Below the pieces are notes generated by a model. It did not search any database, had not been told where the DNA came from, and saw only the letters and a program-made list of their open reading frames with translations. 64,000 nucleotides of DNA. It comes from Streptomyces tuirus (GTDB lineage: Bacteria > Actinomycetota > Actinomycetes > Streptomycetales > Streptomycetaceae). Below are positions 15,689-23,856 of the stretch, in pieces. The first letter of the stretch is position 1, and each line of letters starts with the position of its first letter. The position numbers and the translations under genes are program-made. The DNA is taken from positions 6,498,001 through 6,562,000 of the forward strand of contig NZ_AP023439.1 in the NCBI RefSeq assembly GCF_014701095.1. Direction: 5' to 3'.

Positions 15689-17052
15689 GGCCGGGCGTCT
15701 CCCGCTGGATCGTAGGGGCGGGGGTAGGCGCTCGGGCGGTACGGGAGGTACCGGGGCTCGGCCGTCGGGTCCTCGGCCCTCGCGCGGGAGTTGAGGGCGC
15801 CGGGCGAGGCGTCCCAGCGGCCGGTCTCCAGGCGGTGCTCCAGCGTGTGCAGGGCGGCCAGTGTCTCGCCCGGGGTGAAGGTGCAGTGGCCCGGGGCGTC
15901 GACGTACGCCTGGCGGAGGAGCCCGGCGGCGCCCGCCGCCGTCACGGCCCGCCGGTAGGCGCTCTCCGACTGCACCGGGATGAGGGCGTCCCCGGTGGTG
16001 TGGATGTTCAGCTGGGGGTCGGTGAGGCGGCCGGAGAGCACGCTGGTGCGGCGCATCCACCGCACCGCCGTCGGGTCGGGGGAGATCCGGGGTGCCCGGC
16101 CCAGGGCCGAGAGGTCGGTGCGCAAGGACAGTCCCGCCTCCTTGTAGAGCTCCGTCACCTCTTTGTACAGCGGGGACCGTTCGAGCATCGAGCGGTAGTC
16201 GACGCCCCTGTTCCAGGACGGGTTGCCGCCGGCCCGGCTCTCGGCCTCCTGCCGCCAGCCGAAAGCGGGCAGTTGGAGCAGGCCCCGGACCGCGGAGTAC
16301 TGGTTGGACTGCGCGGTGTGCCAGTCGGCGGGGCCCGGCTCGGTCTGCGAAGGGTCGTTGTGGCCGGGGATGTTGTGCAGGGCGGCGGCCAGGGCGATCC
16401 GGGCCCTGCCCTCGGGGGTCCGCTGGGCCGCGTCGACCTTCGAGGTGAGCGCCTTGCCGGCGGCCACCGCCTCGGCCTGGTCCGCGAACCCCGCGAGCCG
16501 GACACCGGAGTCCGGGGCGAGCAGGGTGCGCAGCGCGAACACCGGGTCCAGGGTGCTGTTCCAGTTGGCGACACCGCCCTGCACCAGCCCGCACATCGAC
16601 AGCGAACCGTCGAACCGGTCGGCGTGCCGCTCGGCGAGCATGCTGGTGACGAAGCCGCCGTAGGAGGTGCCCCAGGCCAGCGTCCGCCGGGCCGCCCCGA
16701 ACTTCCGCGTGAACAGGTCCAGCGTGGCGAGCTGGTCGGGCACCGCCTCGGTGATCGCCCAGCCGTTCGTGGCGTAAGAGGAGCCGATCAGGGCGTAGCC
16801 CCCGGCCAGCAGTGTGTCGCGGGCGGCCGGACCAGGGGAGTTCTGGGCCGGGTTGGGAGCTCCGGCCGGGGTGTAGCCGTGGCTGTAGAGCAGGACCGTG
16901 CCGTTCCAGGACGCGGGGACGTCCATCACGTAGGCGGCGCCGGTCGGGAGCCGGCCCTCCAGGTGGGTGTCCGCGGTGGCCGCCTGTGCGGGCAGGGCGG
17001 TCGCCGCCAGGGACAGGCAGGCGGTCGCCAGTAGGGCGAGGCGGATCCTCAA
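15685..17052 (-). CDS. Secreted alpha/beta-hydrolase (tannase/peptidase-like)
   Basis: The 455-residue protein carries a Sec signal peptide (LRIRLALLATACLSLAATAL, cleavage near AQA at residue 24). Its serine-hydrolase nucleophile elbow GTSYGG lies near residue 120. The late FAPGHCTF-like segment (DAPGHCTFTPGE) supplies the catalytic His near residue 400. The start is TTG at 17052, overlapping the TGA of the MFS gene in TTGA, with GGAAGGA upstream. Substrates of this group range from esters to peptides. Being between a transporter and an IclR regulator suggests it releases a small organic acid that the transporter imports. Confidence 0.8.
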   Translation of the reverse strand: MRIRLALLATACLSLAATALPAQAATADTHLEGRLPTGAAYVMDVPASWNGTVLLYSHGYTPAGAPNPAQNSPGPAARDTLLAGGYALIGSSYATNGWAITEAVPDQLATLDLFTRKFGAARRTLAWGTSYGGFVTSMLAERHADRFDGSLSMCGLVQGGVANWNSTLDPVFALRTLLAPDSGVRLAGFADQAEAVAAGKALTSKVDAAQRTPEGRARIALAAALHNIPGHNDPSQTEPGPADWHTAQSNQYSAVRGLLQLPAFGWRQEAESRAGGNPSWNRGVDYRSMLERSPLYKEVTELYKEAGLSLRTDLSALGRAPRISPDPTAVRWMRRTSVLSGRLTDPQLNIHTTGDALIPVQSESAYRRAVTAAGAAGLLRQAYVDAPGHCTFTPGETLAALHTLEHRLETGRWDASPGALNSRARAEDPTAEPRYLPYRPSAYPRPYDPAGDARP

Positions 17053-18395
17053 CGCGGGGTTCCTTCCAGGGCGGGGGCGGCGGCGGGGGAGTCCAGCGCG
17101 TCCGTGTGCGTCTCGCGCAGCCGCCACACGGTGACGGCGGTGACGGCCGCACCGGCGCACAGCAGCAGCGACACCGGGGTGCTGCCGCCGCCGAAGGAGG
17201 CCAGGAGACTGCCGGCGATCAGCGGGGAGAACCCGGCACCGATCAGGGTCGCCCCCTGGTAGCCGAGGGAGGCGCCGGTGTAGCGGACGCGGGTGCCGAA
17301 CATCTCGGTGAGCAGGGCGCCCAGCGGCCCGTACATCGTGGACTGGGCGACGCCGTGGCCCAGTGCCAGGGCGAGGATCAGCAGGCCGGGGGAGCCGGAG
17401 TCGACCAGGGCCAGTACCGGGAAGGCGAGCGCCGCCGAGCCGACGGCTCCGGCGAGGACGACGGGCCTGCGGCCGACGCGGTCCGACAGCGCGGACGCGG
17501 TGGGCAGGACGACGAGGGCCACGCAGGAGGCGACGGTGACGGCGGTCAGCACCTGTGGGCGGGCGTACCCCTGGTCGACGGCGTAGGAGATCATGAAGCT
17601 GGTCAGCAGGGACTGGGCGGTGAAGGCGCCGATGCCGACGCAGGCGGCCAGCAGCACGGGCTTCGGGCGGCGCAGCACCTCCACGATCGGCGGCCGGGCC
17701 ACCGGCTCCCGCTTGACCTGTGCGAACAGCGGGCTCTCGGCGACCTTCAGACGCACGAACAGGCCGACGCCGAGCAGCACGATGCTGAGCAGGAACGGCA
17801 CCCGCCAGCCCCACGAGCGGAACTCGTCGTCCGGCAGGGCGGCGACGAGGGTGACCACACCGGCCGACAGCACGGAGCCGAGCGGGGCGCCGAGCTGGGT
17901 GAAGCTGGACCACAGGCCGCGCCGGGAACCCCGCGTGTGCTCGGCGTGCTCGACGACCATCAGCATCGCGCCGCCCCACTCGCCGCCGATCGCGATGCCC
18001 TGCACCACGCGCAGGGCGACGAGCAGGACCGGAGCCCAGACGCCGATGGTGTCGTAGGTCGGCAGCAGGCCGATGAGGAAGCTGCCGGAGCCCATCAGGA
18101 CCATGGTCAGCAGCATCATCGACTTGCGTCCCAGCCGGTCGCCGAAGTGGCCGAAGACGATGCCGCCGAGCGGCCGGGCGAGATAGCCGGCGGCGAAGGT
18201 GCCGAACGCCGCGATGGTGCCGACCGCCGGGTCGGCCCGGGGGAAGAACAGTTCGCCGAAGACGAGCGCGGCGACGGTGCCGTAGACGAGGAAGTCGTAG
18301 AACTCGACGGTCGTGCCGAGCAGGCCGGACACGGCGACGCGGCGCAATTGCCGGGTATCGGGGGAGGGTTGGGCAACGGGCGGGGATGGCTGCAC
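17049..18395 (-). CDS. MFS transporter, metabolite:H+ symporter (MHS) family
   Basis: The 448-residue protein has 12 predicted membrane segments. The MHS signatures are VSGLLGTTVEFYDFLVYG in helix 1 and the GHFGDRLGRKSMMLLTM loop motif after helix 2. MHS members import small organic acids, such as shikimate, protocatechuate or ketoglutarate, with protons. I prefer the GTG at 18395, preceded by AGGGAG at 6 nt, over an ATG 66 bp upstream that would add an unusual polar tail. It is first in the MFS-hydrolase-IclR operon. Confidence 0.9.
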   Translation of the reverse strand: MQPSPPVAQPSPDTRQLRRVAVSGLLGTTVEFYDFLVYGTVAALVFGELFFPRADPAVGTIAAFGTFAAGYLARPLGGIVFGHFGDRLGRKSMMLLTMVLMGSGSFLIGLLPTYDTIGVWAPVLLVALRVVQGIAIGGEWGGAMLMVVEHAEHTRGSRRGLWSSFTQLGAPLGSVLSAGVVTLVAALPDDEFRSWGWRVPFLLSIVLLGVGLFVRLKVAESPLFAQVKREPVARPPIVEVLRRPKPVLLAACVGIGAFTAQSLLTSFMISYAVDQGYARPQVLTAVTVASCVALVVLPTASALSDRVGRRPVVLAGAVGSAALAFPVLALVDSGSPGLLILALALGHGVAQSTMYGPLGALLTEMFGTRVRYTGASLGYQGATLIGAGFSPLIAGSLLASFGGGSTPVSLLLCAGAAVTAVTVWRLRETHTDALDSPAAAPALEGTPR

Positions 18396-18432
18396 GGTGG
18401 GCTCCCTGGGGACGGGGCGCGGTTGGTCCGTG

Positions 18433-18461
18433 AAGTTATGCATCCATCGTGCAGCCGTCAA
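18433..18461 (-). promoter_or_regulatory. Promoter of the MFS-hydrolase-IclR operon
   Basis: Reading leftward there is TTGACG (18461-18456), a 17-nt spacer and TAACTT (18438-18433), a good housekeeping-type promoter 38 bp before the chosen start codon. TGCA-containing half-sites flank the -35 element and could be the IclR operator. Confidence 0.6.
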
Positions 18462-18475
18462 TCATTTGCACAACA

Positions 18476-19009
18476 TCAGTTGAGGCCGTCCTCCGCGATC
18501 CGCAGCAGCAGCGCGTGCAGCAACTCCCGCTCGGCCGGGTCCAGCGGGCCCAGCAGTTCGCCGGTGACCCGCAGACCGGCCTCGTCGGTGTCGCGCAGGA
18601 AGTCGCGTCCGCTGCCGGTCAGGACGACGATCCGGCTGCGGCGGTCGTCCGGGGAGGGGCGGCGCTCGGCGAAGCCCAGCTTCTCCAGGTCGTCGACCAG
18701 ACCGACGATCGCGCTCGGGTCGTAGCCGAGCCGCGTGCTCAGTTCGCGCTGCGGGGCGCCGTCGGTGCCGGCGAGGAAGCGCAGCAGCGCGTAGTGGCGC
18801 AGGCGCAGGCCCGACTCCTGGAGGCAGGCGTTGAAGAGCTGCCCCGAGCGCAGGCCCAGGCGGTACAGCAGGTAGCCCGTGTCGGCGTGCAGGCCGCGCA
18901 TCCACGGCTCATGGGCGTCGATGGGCTTCGCGGTGACGTTCTCGCGTGTGATGGCGGGCTCCCTGGGTTCGGTCCTGCTTCCCTGCTGATTCCAGCATCC
19001 CGCACCCAT
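18476..19009 (-). CDS. MarR family transcriptional regulator
   Basis: The core of about 150 residues is a winged-helix MarR protein. GAPQRELSTRLGYDPSAIVG is the recognition region, and the wing is ERRPSPDDRRSRIVVLTGSG. The start is unclear. The only upstream in-frame ATG (19009) lacks a good ribosome site. AGGGAG lies 6 nt before an ATC at about 18948, and homologues I remember begin near TAKPIDAHEPWMRGLHADTG. It is divergent from the SDR/ligase operon, and the palindrome TTGACGTCAA (19026-19035) between them is a likely MarR site that would control both directions. Confidence 0.85.
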   Translation of the reverse strand: MGAGCWNQQGSRTEPREPAITRENVTAKPIDAHEPWMRGLHADTGYLLYRLGLRSGQLFNACLQESGLRLRHYALLRFLAGTDGAPQRELSTRLGYDPSAIVGLVDDLEKLGFAERRPSPDDRRSRIVVLTGSGRDFLRDTDEAGLRVTGELLGPLDPAERELLHALLLRIAEDGLN

Positions 19010-19025
19010 CGGTCGGCAACAACTA

Positions 19026-19054
19026 TTGACGTCAACAATTATTGCTCTTAGCTT
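19026..19054 (+). promoter_or_regulatory. Promoter of the SDR/ligase operon with overlapping palindrome
   Basis: TTGACG (19026-19031), a 17-nt spacer and TAGCTT (19049-19054) form a strong promoter pattern in an unusually A/T-rich patch. The -35 element is part of the perfect palindrome TTGACGTCAA, so a bound repressor, probably the divergent MarR, would block polymerase. The predicted transcript start near 19061 puts the following dyad array inside the 5' leader. Confidence 0.6.
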
Positions 19055-19064
19055 CGATCTCGCA

Positions 19065-19158
19065 GTCGCACCCGTGCGACGTGCAGTCGCACCCGTGCGA
19101 CGTGCAGTCGCACCCGTGCGACGTGCAGTCGCACCCGTGCGACGTGCGGTCGTGCGAC
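19065..19158. repeat. Four exact 21-bp tandem repeats, each a 16-bp dyad, plus a decayed fifth
   Basis: The dyad GTCGCACCCGTGCGAC (7-bp arms, CC centre) occurs at 19065-19080, 19086-19101, 19107-19122 and 19128-19143, always joined by GTGCA. A shortened copy (GTCGTGCGAC) lies at 19149-19158. The exact 21-bp period equals two DNA helical turns. The array lies between the promoter and the SDR start codon, so it could be a cooperative operator or a string of RNA hairpins in the leader. Confidence 0.9.
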
Positions 19159-19190
19159 TCGTAGTCGAATCCGCGTGAAGGGACCCGCTC

Positions 19191-20108
19191 GTGCCCAGCA
19201 TCGATCTCTCCGGCAAGGCCGCCGTCGTCACCGGCAGCGGTCGCGGCCTCGGCCTCGCCTACGCCCACGCCCTGGCCGCCCACGGTGCGTCCGTGGTCGT
19301 CAACGACGTGGACGAGGCGGTGGCCGAGGCGGCCGTGAAGTCCCTCGTGGAAGCGGGCGGCAGGGCCGTCGCCGAGGTCGTCCCGGTCGGCACCGCCGAG
19401 GCCGCCGACCGGCTGGTGAACCGCGCGGTCGAGGAGTTCGGCCGGCTCGACGTGCTCGTCACCAACGCGGGCATCCTGCGCGACAAGGTCCTGTGGAAGA
19501 TGACCGACGAGGACTTCGACGCGGTCCTCACCACCCACCTCAAGGGCACCTTCACCTGCGCCCGCGCCGCCGCCGTCCGGATGCGCGAGCAGGGCGAGGG
19601 CGGCTCGCTGATCCTGGTCGGCTCCCCGGCCGGCCAGCGCGGCAACTTCGGCCAGACGAACTACGCCGCGGCCAAGGCCGGCATCGCGGCGATGGCCCGC
19701 ACCTGGTCGATGGAGCTGGGCCGCGCGGGCATCACGGTCAACGCGATCGTGCCGGTCGCCGCCACCGCGATGACGGAGACCATCCCGGCCTTCGCCCCGT
19801 ACATCGAGGCCATGAGGAACGGCGAGCCGCTCCCGGACTTCCTGCGCAAGGGGGAGGGCTTCGGCACCCCCGAGGACTGCGCGGCCCTCGTCCCGTTCCT
19901 CGCCTCCGGGGCCGCCCGGGGCGTCACCGGTCAGTGCGTCGGCATCGGCGGGGACAAGGTGGCACTCTGGTCGCACCCGCAGGAGATCAGGGCGGCCTAC
20001 GCCGACGGCGGCTGGACCCCCGACAGTCTGGCCGACGCCTGGCCCACCTCGGTCGGTGCCGAGCTCCAGTCGGTCGGCATCCCGGCGCCGAAGTTCCCGG
20101 AGGCGTGA
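19191..20108 (+). CDS. SDR family oxidoreductase (3-hydroxyacyl-CoA dehydrogenase / FabG-like)
   Basis: The protein is 305 residues, starting with GTG after AAGGGA. The cofactor motif is TGSGRGLGLAYAHALAAHG; NAGILRD lies near residue 90; the catalytic Ser is in ILVGSPAGQRG and Tyr/Lys in TNYAAAKAGI. The 'GxGxGLG' pattern and the NDVD at the end of strand 2 resemble the dehydrogenase domain of peroxisomal-type multifunctional enzyme 2, which acts on (R)-3-hydroxyacyl-CoA and prefers NAD. It is first in an operon with an amidohydrolase, acyl-CoA ligase and MaoC hydratase, which fits CoA-thioester degradation. Confidence 0.88.
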   Translation: MPSIDLSGKAAVVTGSGRGLGLAYAHALAAHGASVVVNDVDEAVAEAAVKSLVEAGGRAVAEVVPVGTAEAADRLVNRAVEEFGRLDVLVTNAGILRDKVLWKMTDEDFDAVLTTHLKGTFTCARAAAVRMREQGEGGSLILVGSPAGQRGNFGQTNYAAAKAGIAAMARTWSMELGRAGITVNAIVPVAATAMTETIPAFAPYIEAMRNGEPLPDFLRKGEGFGTPEDCAALVPFLASGAARGVTGQCVGIGGDKVALWSHPQEIRAAYADGGWTPDSLADAWPTSVGAELQSVGIPAPKFPEA

Positions 20109-21004
20109 TGGACCGCTCGATGAACGTCGGTGACCTGGTCGCGATCGACGTCCACACCCACGCCGAGGTGTCCTCCAAGGGCCACTCCTCCCTCGACGAC
20201 GACCTGCACGACGCCTCCTCCGCCTACTTCAAGGTCGAGGGCAAGCGGAAGCCGACCCTGGAGGAGACCGCCGCGTACTACCGCGAGCGGAACATGGCAG
20301 CCGTGATCTTCACGGTGGACGCCGAGTCCGCGACCGGGACCCCGCCCGTCCCCAACGAGGAGGTCGCCGAGGCGGCCGCCGCCAACGCCGACGTCCTCAT
20401 CCCCTTCGCCTCCGTCGACCCCTTCCGGGGGAAGGCGGGAGTGAGGCAGGCCCGCCGCCTGGTCGAGGAGTACGGGGTGAAGGGCTTCAAGTTCCACCCC
20501 AGCATCCAGGGCTTCTTCCCCAACGACCGCGCGGTGGCGTACGACCTGTACGAGGTGATCGAGGAGACGGGCGCGATCGCCCTCTTCCACACCGGCCAGA
20601 CGGGCATCGGCGCCGGAGTCCCCGGCGGGGGCGGGATCAGGCTGAAGTACTCCAACCCGCTCCATGTCGACGACGTGGCGGCCGACTTCCCGCACCTGAA
20701 GATCATCCTGGCGCACCCGTCCTTCCCCTGGCAGGACGAGGCCCTCGCCGTCGCCACGCACAAGCCGGGCGTGCACATCGACCTGTCCGGCTGGTCGCCT
20801 AAGTACTTCCCGCCGCAGCTCGTGCAGTACGCGAACACGCTGCTGAAGGACAAGGTGCTCTTCGGCTCCGACTTCCCCGTCCTCACTCCCGACCGCTGGC
20901 TCGCCGACTTCGGCAAGCTGACGATCAAGGACGAGGTCCGGCCGAAGATCCTCAAGGAGAACGCGGCCCGCCTGCTCGGGCTGACGCGACCGCAAGGGGC
21001 GTGA
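20108..21004 (+). CDS. Amidohydrolase family 2 (ACMSD-like) metal-dependent hydrolase
   Basis: The 298-residue TIM-barrel protein has the HxH metal motif DVHTHAE near residue 16. GFKFHPSIQGFFPN carries the next His, ILAHPSFPWQDEA another, and the final metal Asp is in LFGSDFPVLTP. This pattern is that of the amidohydrolase-2 / ACMSD family, which includes decarboxylases and ring-opening hydrolases. The ATG at 20108 overlaps the SDR stop (TGATG). In this operon it may cleave or decarboxylate an intermediate of the CoA pathway; the actual reaction cannot be read from sequence. Confidence 0.85.
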   Translation: MDRSMNVGDLVAIDVHTHAEVSSKGHSSLDDDLHDASSAYFKVEGKRKPTLEETAAYYRERNMAAVIFTVDAESATGTPPVPNEEVAEAAAANADVLIPFASVDPFRGKAGVRQARRLVEEYGVKGFKFHPSIQGFFPNDRAVAYDLYEVIEETGAIALFHTGQTGIGAGVPGGGGIRLKYSNPLHVDDVAADFPHLKIILAHPSFPWQDEALAVATHKPGVHIDLSGWSPKYFPPQLVQYANTLLKDKVLFGSDFPVLTPDRWLADFGKLTIKDEVRPKILKENAARLLGLTRPQGA

Positions 21005-21005
21005 C

Positions 21006-22508
21006 ATGCGCAACGAGGGACTGGGGTCATGGCCCGCACGCCGGGCCCGCAAGACCCCGCACCGCACCGCCCTGATCCACGGCGAGTCCGCCACCGACTA
21101 CGGCACCCTCCACACCCGCACCACCCGACTGGCCCACGCCCTGCGCGCCCGGGGCGTGCGCCGCGGCGACCGCATCGCCTACCTCGGCCCGAACCACCCC
21201 TCCTACCTGGAGACGCTGTTCGCGGCCGGCACGCTCGGCGCGGTCTTCGTCCCGCTCAACATCCGCCTCGCCGGCCCCGAGATCGCCTACCAGCTCGCCG
21301 ACTCCGGCGCACGGGCCCTCGTCTACGGCCCGTCCTACGCCGGTCTGGTCGCCGGCCTGCCCGGCAGCACGGACGTCCGCGTCTACCTGGAGGTGGGCGA
21401 CGAGTACGAGGCGGCCGTAGCGGAGGCGCCCGCGGAGCCGGTCGACGAACCGGTCGGCGCCGACGACACCTGCATCATCATGTACACCTCGGGCACGACC
21501 GGCCGCCCCAAGGGCGCCATGCTCACCCACGGCAACCTCACCTGGAACGCGGTCAACGTCCTCGTCGACACCGACCTGATCGCCGACGAACGCGCCCTGG
21601 TCTCCGCCCCGCTGTTCCACACGGCGGGCCTGAACATGCTGACCCTGCCCGTGCTGCTCAAGGGCGGCACCTGTGTCCTGGTCGACGCCTTCGACCCGGA
21701 CGCCACCTTCGACCTCGTCGAACGCCACCGCATCACCTTCATGTTCGGCGTGCCGACCATGTTCGACCAGGTGGCCCGCCACCCGCGCTGGCCGGAAGCG
21801 GACCTCTCCTCGCTGCGCATCCTCACCTGCGGCGGCTCCCCGGTCCCCACCCCGCTGATCGAGGCGTACCAGGAGCGCGGCCTGACCTTCCTCCAGGGCT
21901 ACGGCATGACGGAGGCCGCTCCCGGCACGCTTTTCCTCGACGCCGAACACGCCGTCGCCAAGGCGGGGTCCGCGGGCGTACCGCACTTCTTCAGCGACGT
22001 CCGCGTGGTCCGGCCGGACCTGTCGCCGGTCGGCACCGGCGAGGTGGGCGAGGTCGTGGTGCGCGGCCCGCACGTCATGCCCGGCTACTGGGGGCTGCCC
22101 GAGGAGACGGCCGCCTCCTTCGCGGACGGCTGGTTCCGCAGCGGGGACGCCGCCCAGGTCGACGAGGACGGCTACGTCCACATCGTCGACCGCATCAAGG
22201 ACATGATCATCTCGGGCGGCGAGAACATCTACCCCGCCGAGATCGAGGACCGGCTCCTCGCCCACCCCGACATCGCTGAGTGCGCGGTGATCGGGGTGCC
22301 GGACGACACCTGGGGCGAGGTGCCCCGCGCGGTCGTCGTGCCCCGCGAGGGCGCCGCCCTCGACCCCGACGAGGTGCTCGCCTCGCTCGCGGGCCGCCTC
22401 GCCAAGTACAAGATCCCGAAGTCGGTGGTCCTCGCGGACGAACTCCCGCGCACCGCCTCCGGAAAACTCCTCAAGTCCCGCGTCCGTACCCGCTACGGCA
22501 CGAGTTAA
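21006..22508 (+). CDS. Acyl-CoA synthetase (AMP-forming, class I adenylate-forming)
   Basis: The 500-residue enzyme has the P-loop-like motif YTSGTTGRPKGAMLTHGN near residue 160 and the A5 motif QGYGMTEAAPG near 298. It also has the hinge DRIKDMIISGGENIYPAEIE near 397 and the catalytic Lys in PRTASGKLLK near 489. This is the full class I ligase set. It activates a carboxylic acid as CoA thioester. A 59-bp stretch of this gene (21297-21355) recurs in inverted orientation at 24210-24268. It starts 1 bp after the amidohydrolase stop. Confidence 0.93.
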   Translation: MRNEGLGSWPARRARKTPHRTALIHGESATDYGTLHTRTTRLAHALRARGVRRGDRIAYLGPNHPSYLETLFAAGTLGAVFVPLNIRLAGPEIAYQLADSGARALVYGPSYAGLVAGLPGSTDVRVYLEVGDEYEAAVAEAPAEPVDEPVGADDTCIIMYTSGTTGRPKGAMLTHGNLTWNAVNVLVDTDLIADERALVSAPLFHTAGLNMLTLPVLLKGGTCVLVDAFDPDATFDLVERHRITFMFGVPTMFDQVARHPRWPEADLSSLRILTCGGSPVPTPLIEAYQERGLTFLQGYGMTEAAPGTLFLDAEHAVAKAGSAGVPHFFSDVRVVRPDLSPVGTGEVGEVVVRGPHVMPGYWGLPEETAASFADGWFRSGDAAQVDEDGYVHIVDRIKDMIISGGENIYPAEIEDRLLAHPDIAECAVIGVPDDTWGEVPRAVVVPREGAALDPDEVLASLAGRLAKYKIPKSVVLADELPRTASGKLLKSRVRTRYGTS

Positions 22509-22516
22509 GGATCCGC

Positions 22517-22972
22517 ATGAGCATCACCGTCAACGGCCTGGGCGAACTCAAGAAGCTCGCCGGCAGCGACCTCGGCACCAGCGAGTGGATCGAGGTGACG
22601 CAGGAGCGCATCGACACCTTCGCCGACGCCACGGGCGACCACCAGTGGATCCACGTGGACCCCGAGCGCGCCAAGGAGGGCCCCTTCGGCGCCCCCATCG
22701 CGCACGGCTACCTCACGCTCTCCCTCTTCATCCCCCTGTTCACCGAGCTGCTCGACGTCCAGGGCGTGACGACGAAGGTCAACTACGGCCTCAACAAGGT
22801 GCGTTTCCCCGCACCGGTCAAGGCCGGCTCACGCATCCGGCTGACGGCGAAGCTCGCCGAGGCCGAGGACGTGCCGGGCGGGGTGCAGATCACCGTCGAG
22901 GGCGCCATCGAGATCGAGGGCGCTGCCAAGCCGGCCGCGGTGCTGCAGAGCCTGTCGCGGTTCTACGCCTGA
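22517..22972 (+). CDS. MaoC family (R)-enoyl-CoA hydratase/dehydratase
   Basis: This 151-residue hot-dog-fold protein has the hydratase-2 motif with catalytic Asp and His: FADATGDHQWIHVDPERAKEG followed by FGAPIAHGYLTLSL. It would add water to an enoyl-CoA to give an (R)-3-hydroxyacyl-CoA, the substrate expected for the SDR at the head of the operon. It follows the ligase by 8 bp. A 44-bp piece of the gene (22832-22875) recurs, inverted, at 24163-24206. Its stop overlaps the convergent PaaX gene by 10 bp. Confidence 0.92.
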   Translation: MSITVNGLGELKKLAGSDLGTSEWIEVTQERIDTFADATGDHQWIHVDPERAKEGPFGAPIAHGYLTLSLFIPLFTELLDVQGVTTKVNYGLNKVRFPAPVKAGSRIRLTAKLAEAEDVPGGVQITVEGAIEIEGAAKPAAVLQSLSRFYA

Positions 22973-23799
22973 GGCCGCGCGGGCACCAGGTCCAGAAGGC
23001 GTTCCGAGGCCTCGTGGGCGAGCGGGGTGAGCCGTTCGTGCACGGTCCGGAACGTCTTCTCGGCCTGCTCGGCCGGCCAGTCGTCCGGCAGGTGCCCGAC
23101 GGGCAGCCGCGGGTCGCGCCGGACGATCCGCAGCCACTCCGTCTGCAGGCGCAGGCGCAGCACCAGGGCGTCACCGGCGTCCGGCAGGCCGTCCTCCCAG
23201 GGCTGCCAGCGCTCCACGAACGCCTGGTAGCGTCCGGCCAGGTCGGACAGCTCCCAGGTCTCCTCGATCATCTGGCCGATGTCCGTGCCGGTGTCCGCGT
23301 GCGCCCGGAACACCTTGACGTGGGCGGACAGACCGAGCTCGGCCACCAGGGCCGACACGTCGACCTCGCCGGGGGCGATCCACAGGCCGTTGAACAGCGG
23401 CCCGAAACCGCTCCAGGTCAGCCGGGAGCGCAGGTCGTGGCGGCGGCGCTGCCAGGACTCCGGCAGGGAGAAGCCGAGCAGCGTCCAGGTGCCGTCCCAC
23501 TGCCGGTTGACGGCGCCCGTCTGCCAGATGCGCTGCTCGCCGTCGCGCAGCACCGCCTCCGAGCGTTCGGTCAGCCCGAAGTACATGCGCCGGCCCTCGC
23601 GCTGCCGGCGCAGCAGGTCACGGCCCGCCATGCGGCTCAGCGTGGAGCGCGTGGCCTGCTCGCCGATCCCGGCGCGGGCGAACACGTCGATGACGCTGCC
23701 CGAGTACACGCACACGTCACGCCCGAGCACCTGGTCGCCCAGGAACGTCAGCATCAGGGACTGGGGCCGCAGCGACTCTTCACCGGTCACGCGGCCCAC
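22963..23799 (-). CDS. PaaX family transcriptional regulator
   Basis: The 278-residue protein shows the PaaX architecture. An N-terminal winged helix (SVIDVFARAGIGEQATRSTLSRM, about 35-60) is followed by the PaaX central domain (GTWTLLGFSLPESWQRRRHDLRSRL) and a helical C-terminal domain. PaaX controls phenylacetate catabolism and senses the CoA thioester; its actinobacterial relatives often sit beside other acyl-CoA pathways. A GTG at 23799 follows GGAGG closely; a second GTG 9 bp later is the alternative. It is convergent with the ligase/MaoC operon, so it may sense that pathway's CoA ester. Confidence 0.88.
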   Translation of the reverse strand: MGRVTGEESLRPQSLMLTFLGDQVLGRDVCVYSGSVIDVFARAGIGEQATRSTLSRMAGRDLLRRQREGRRMYFGLTERSEAVLRDGEQRIWQTGAVNRQWDGTWTLLGFSLPESWQRRRHDLRSRLTWSGFGPLFNGLWIAPGEVDVSALVAELGLSAHVKVFRAHADTGTDIGQMIEETWELSDLAGRYQAFVERWQPWEDGLPDAGDALVLRLRLQTEWLRIVRRDPRLPVGHLPDDWPAEQAEKTFRTVHERLTPLAHEASERLLDLVPARPQA

Positions 23800-23856
23800 C
23801 GTACCTCCGCCCGAGCGGTCTCCTCGATGGGGCCGTGAACTGCCGGTACCCGGAGG

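Noticed and set aside
19065..19158. CRISPR array
   Set aside because: Linkers are 5 bp and identical, so there are no spacers, and no cas genes are present.
19032..19190. Cys-rich repeat peptide (SHGCDCT units) encoded by the dyad array on the minus strand
   Set aside because: The open frame comes from the 21-bp repeats; there is no ribosome site or natural start, and the frame continues only as antisense of the SDR.
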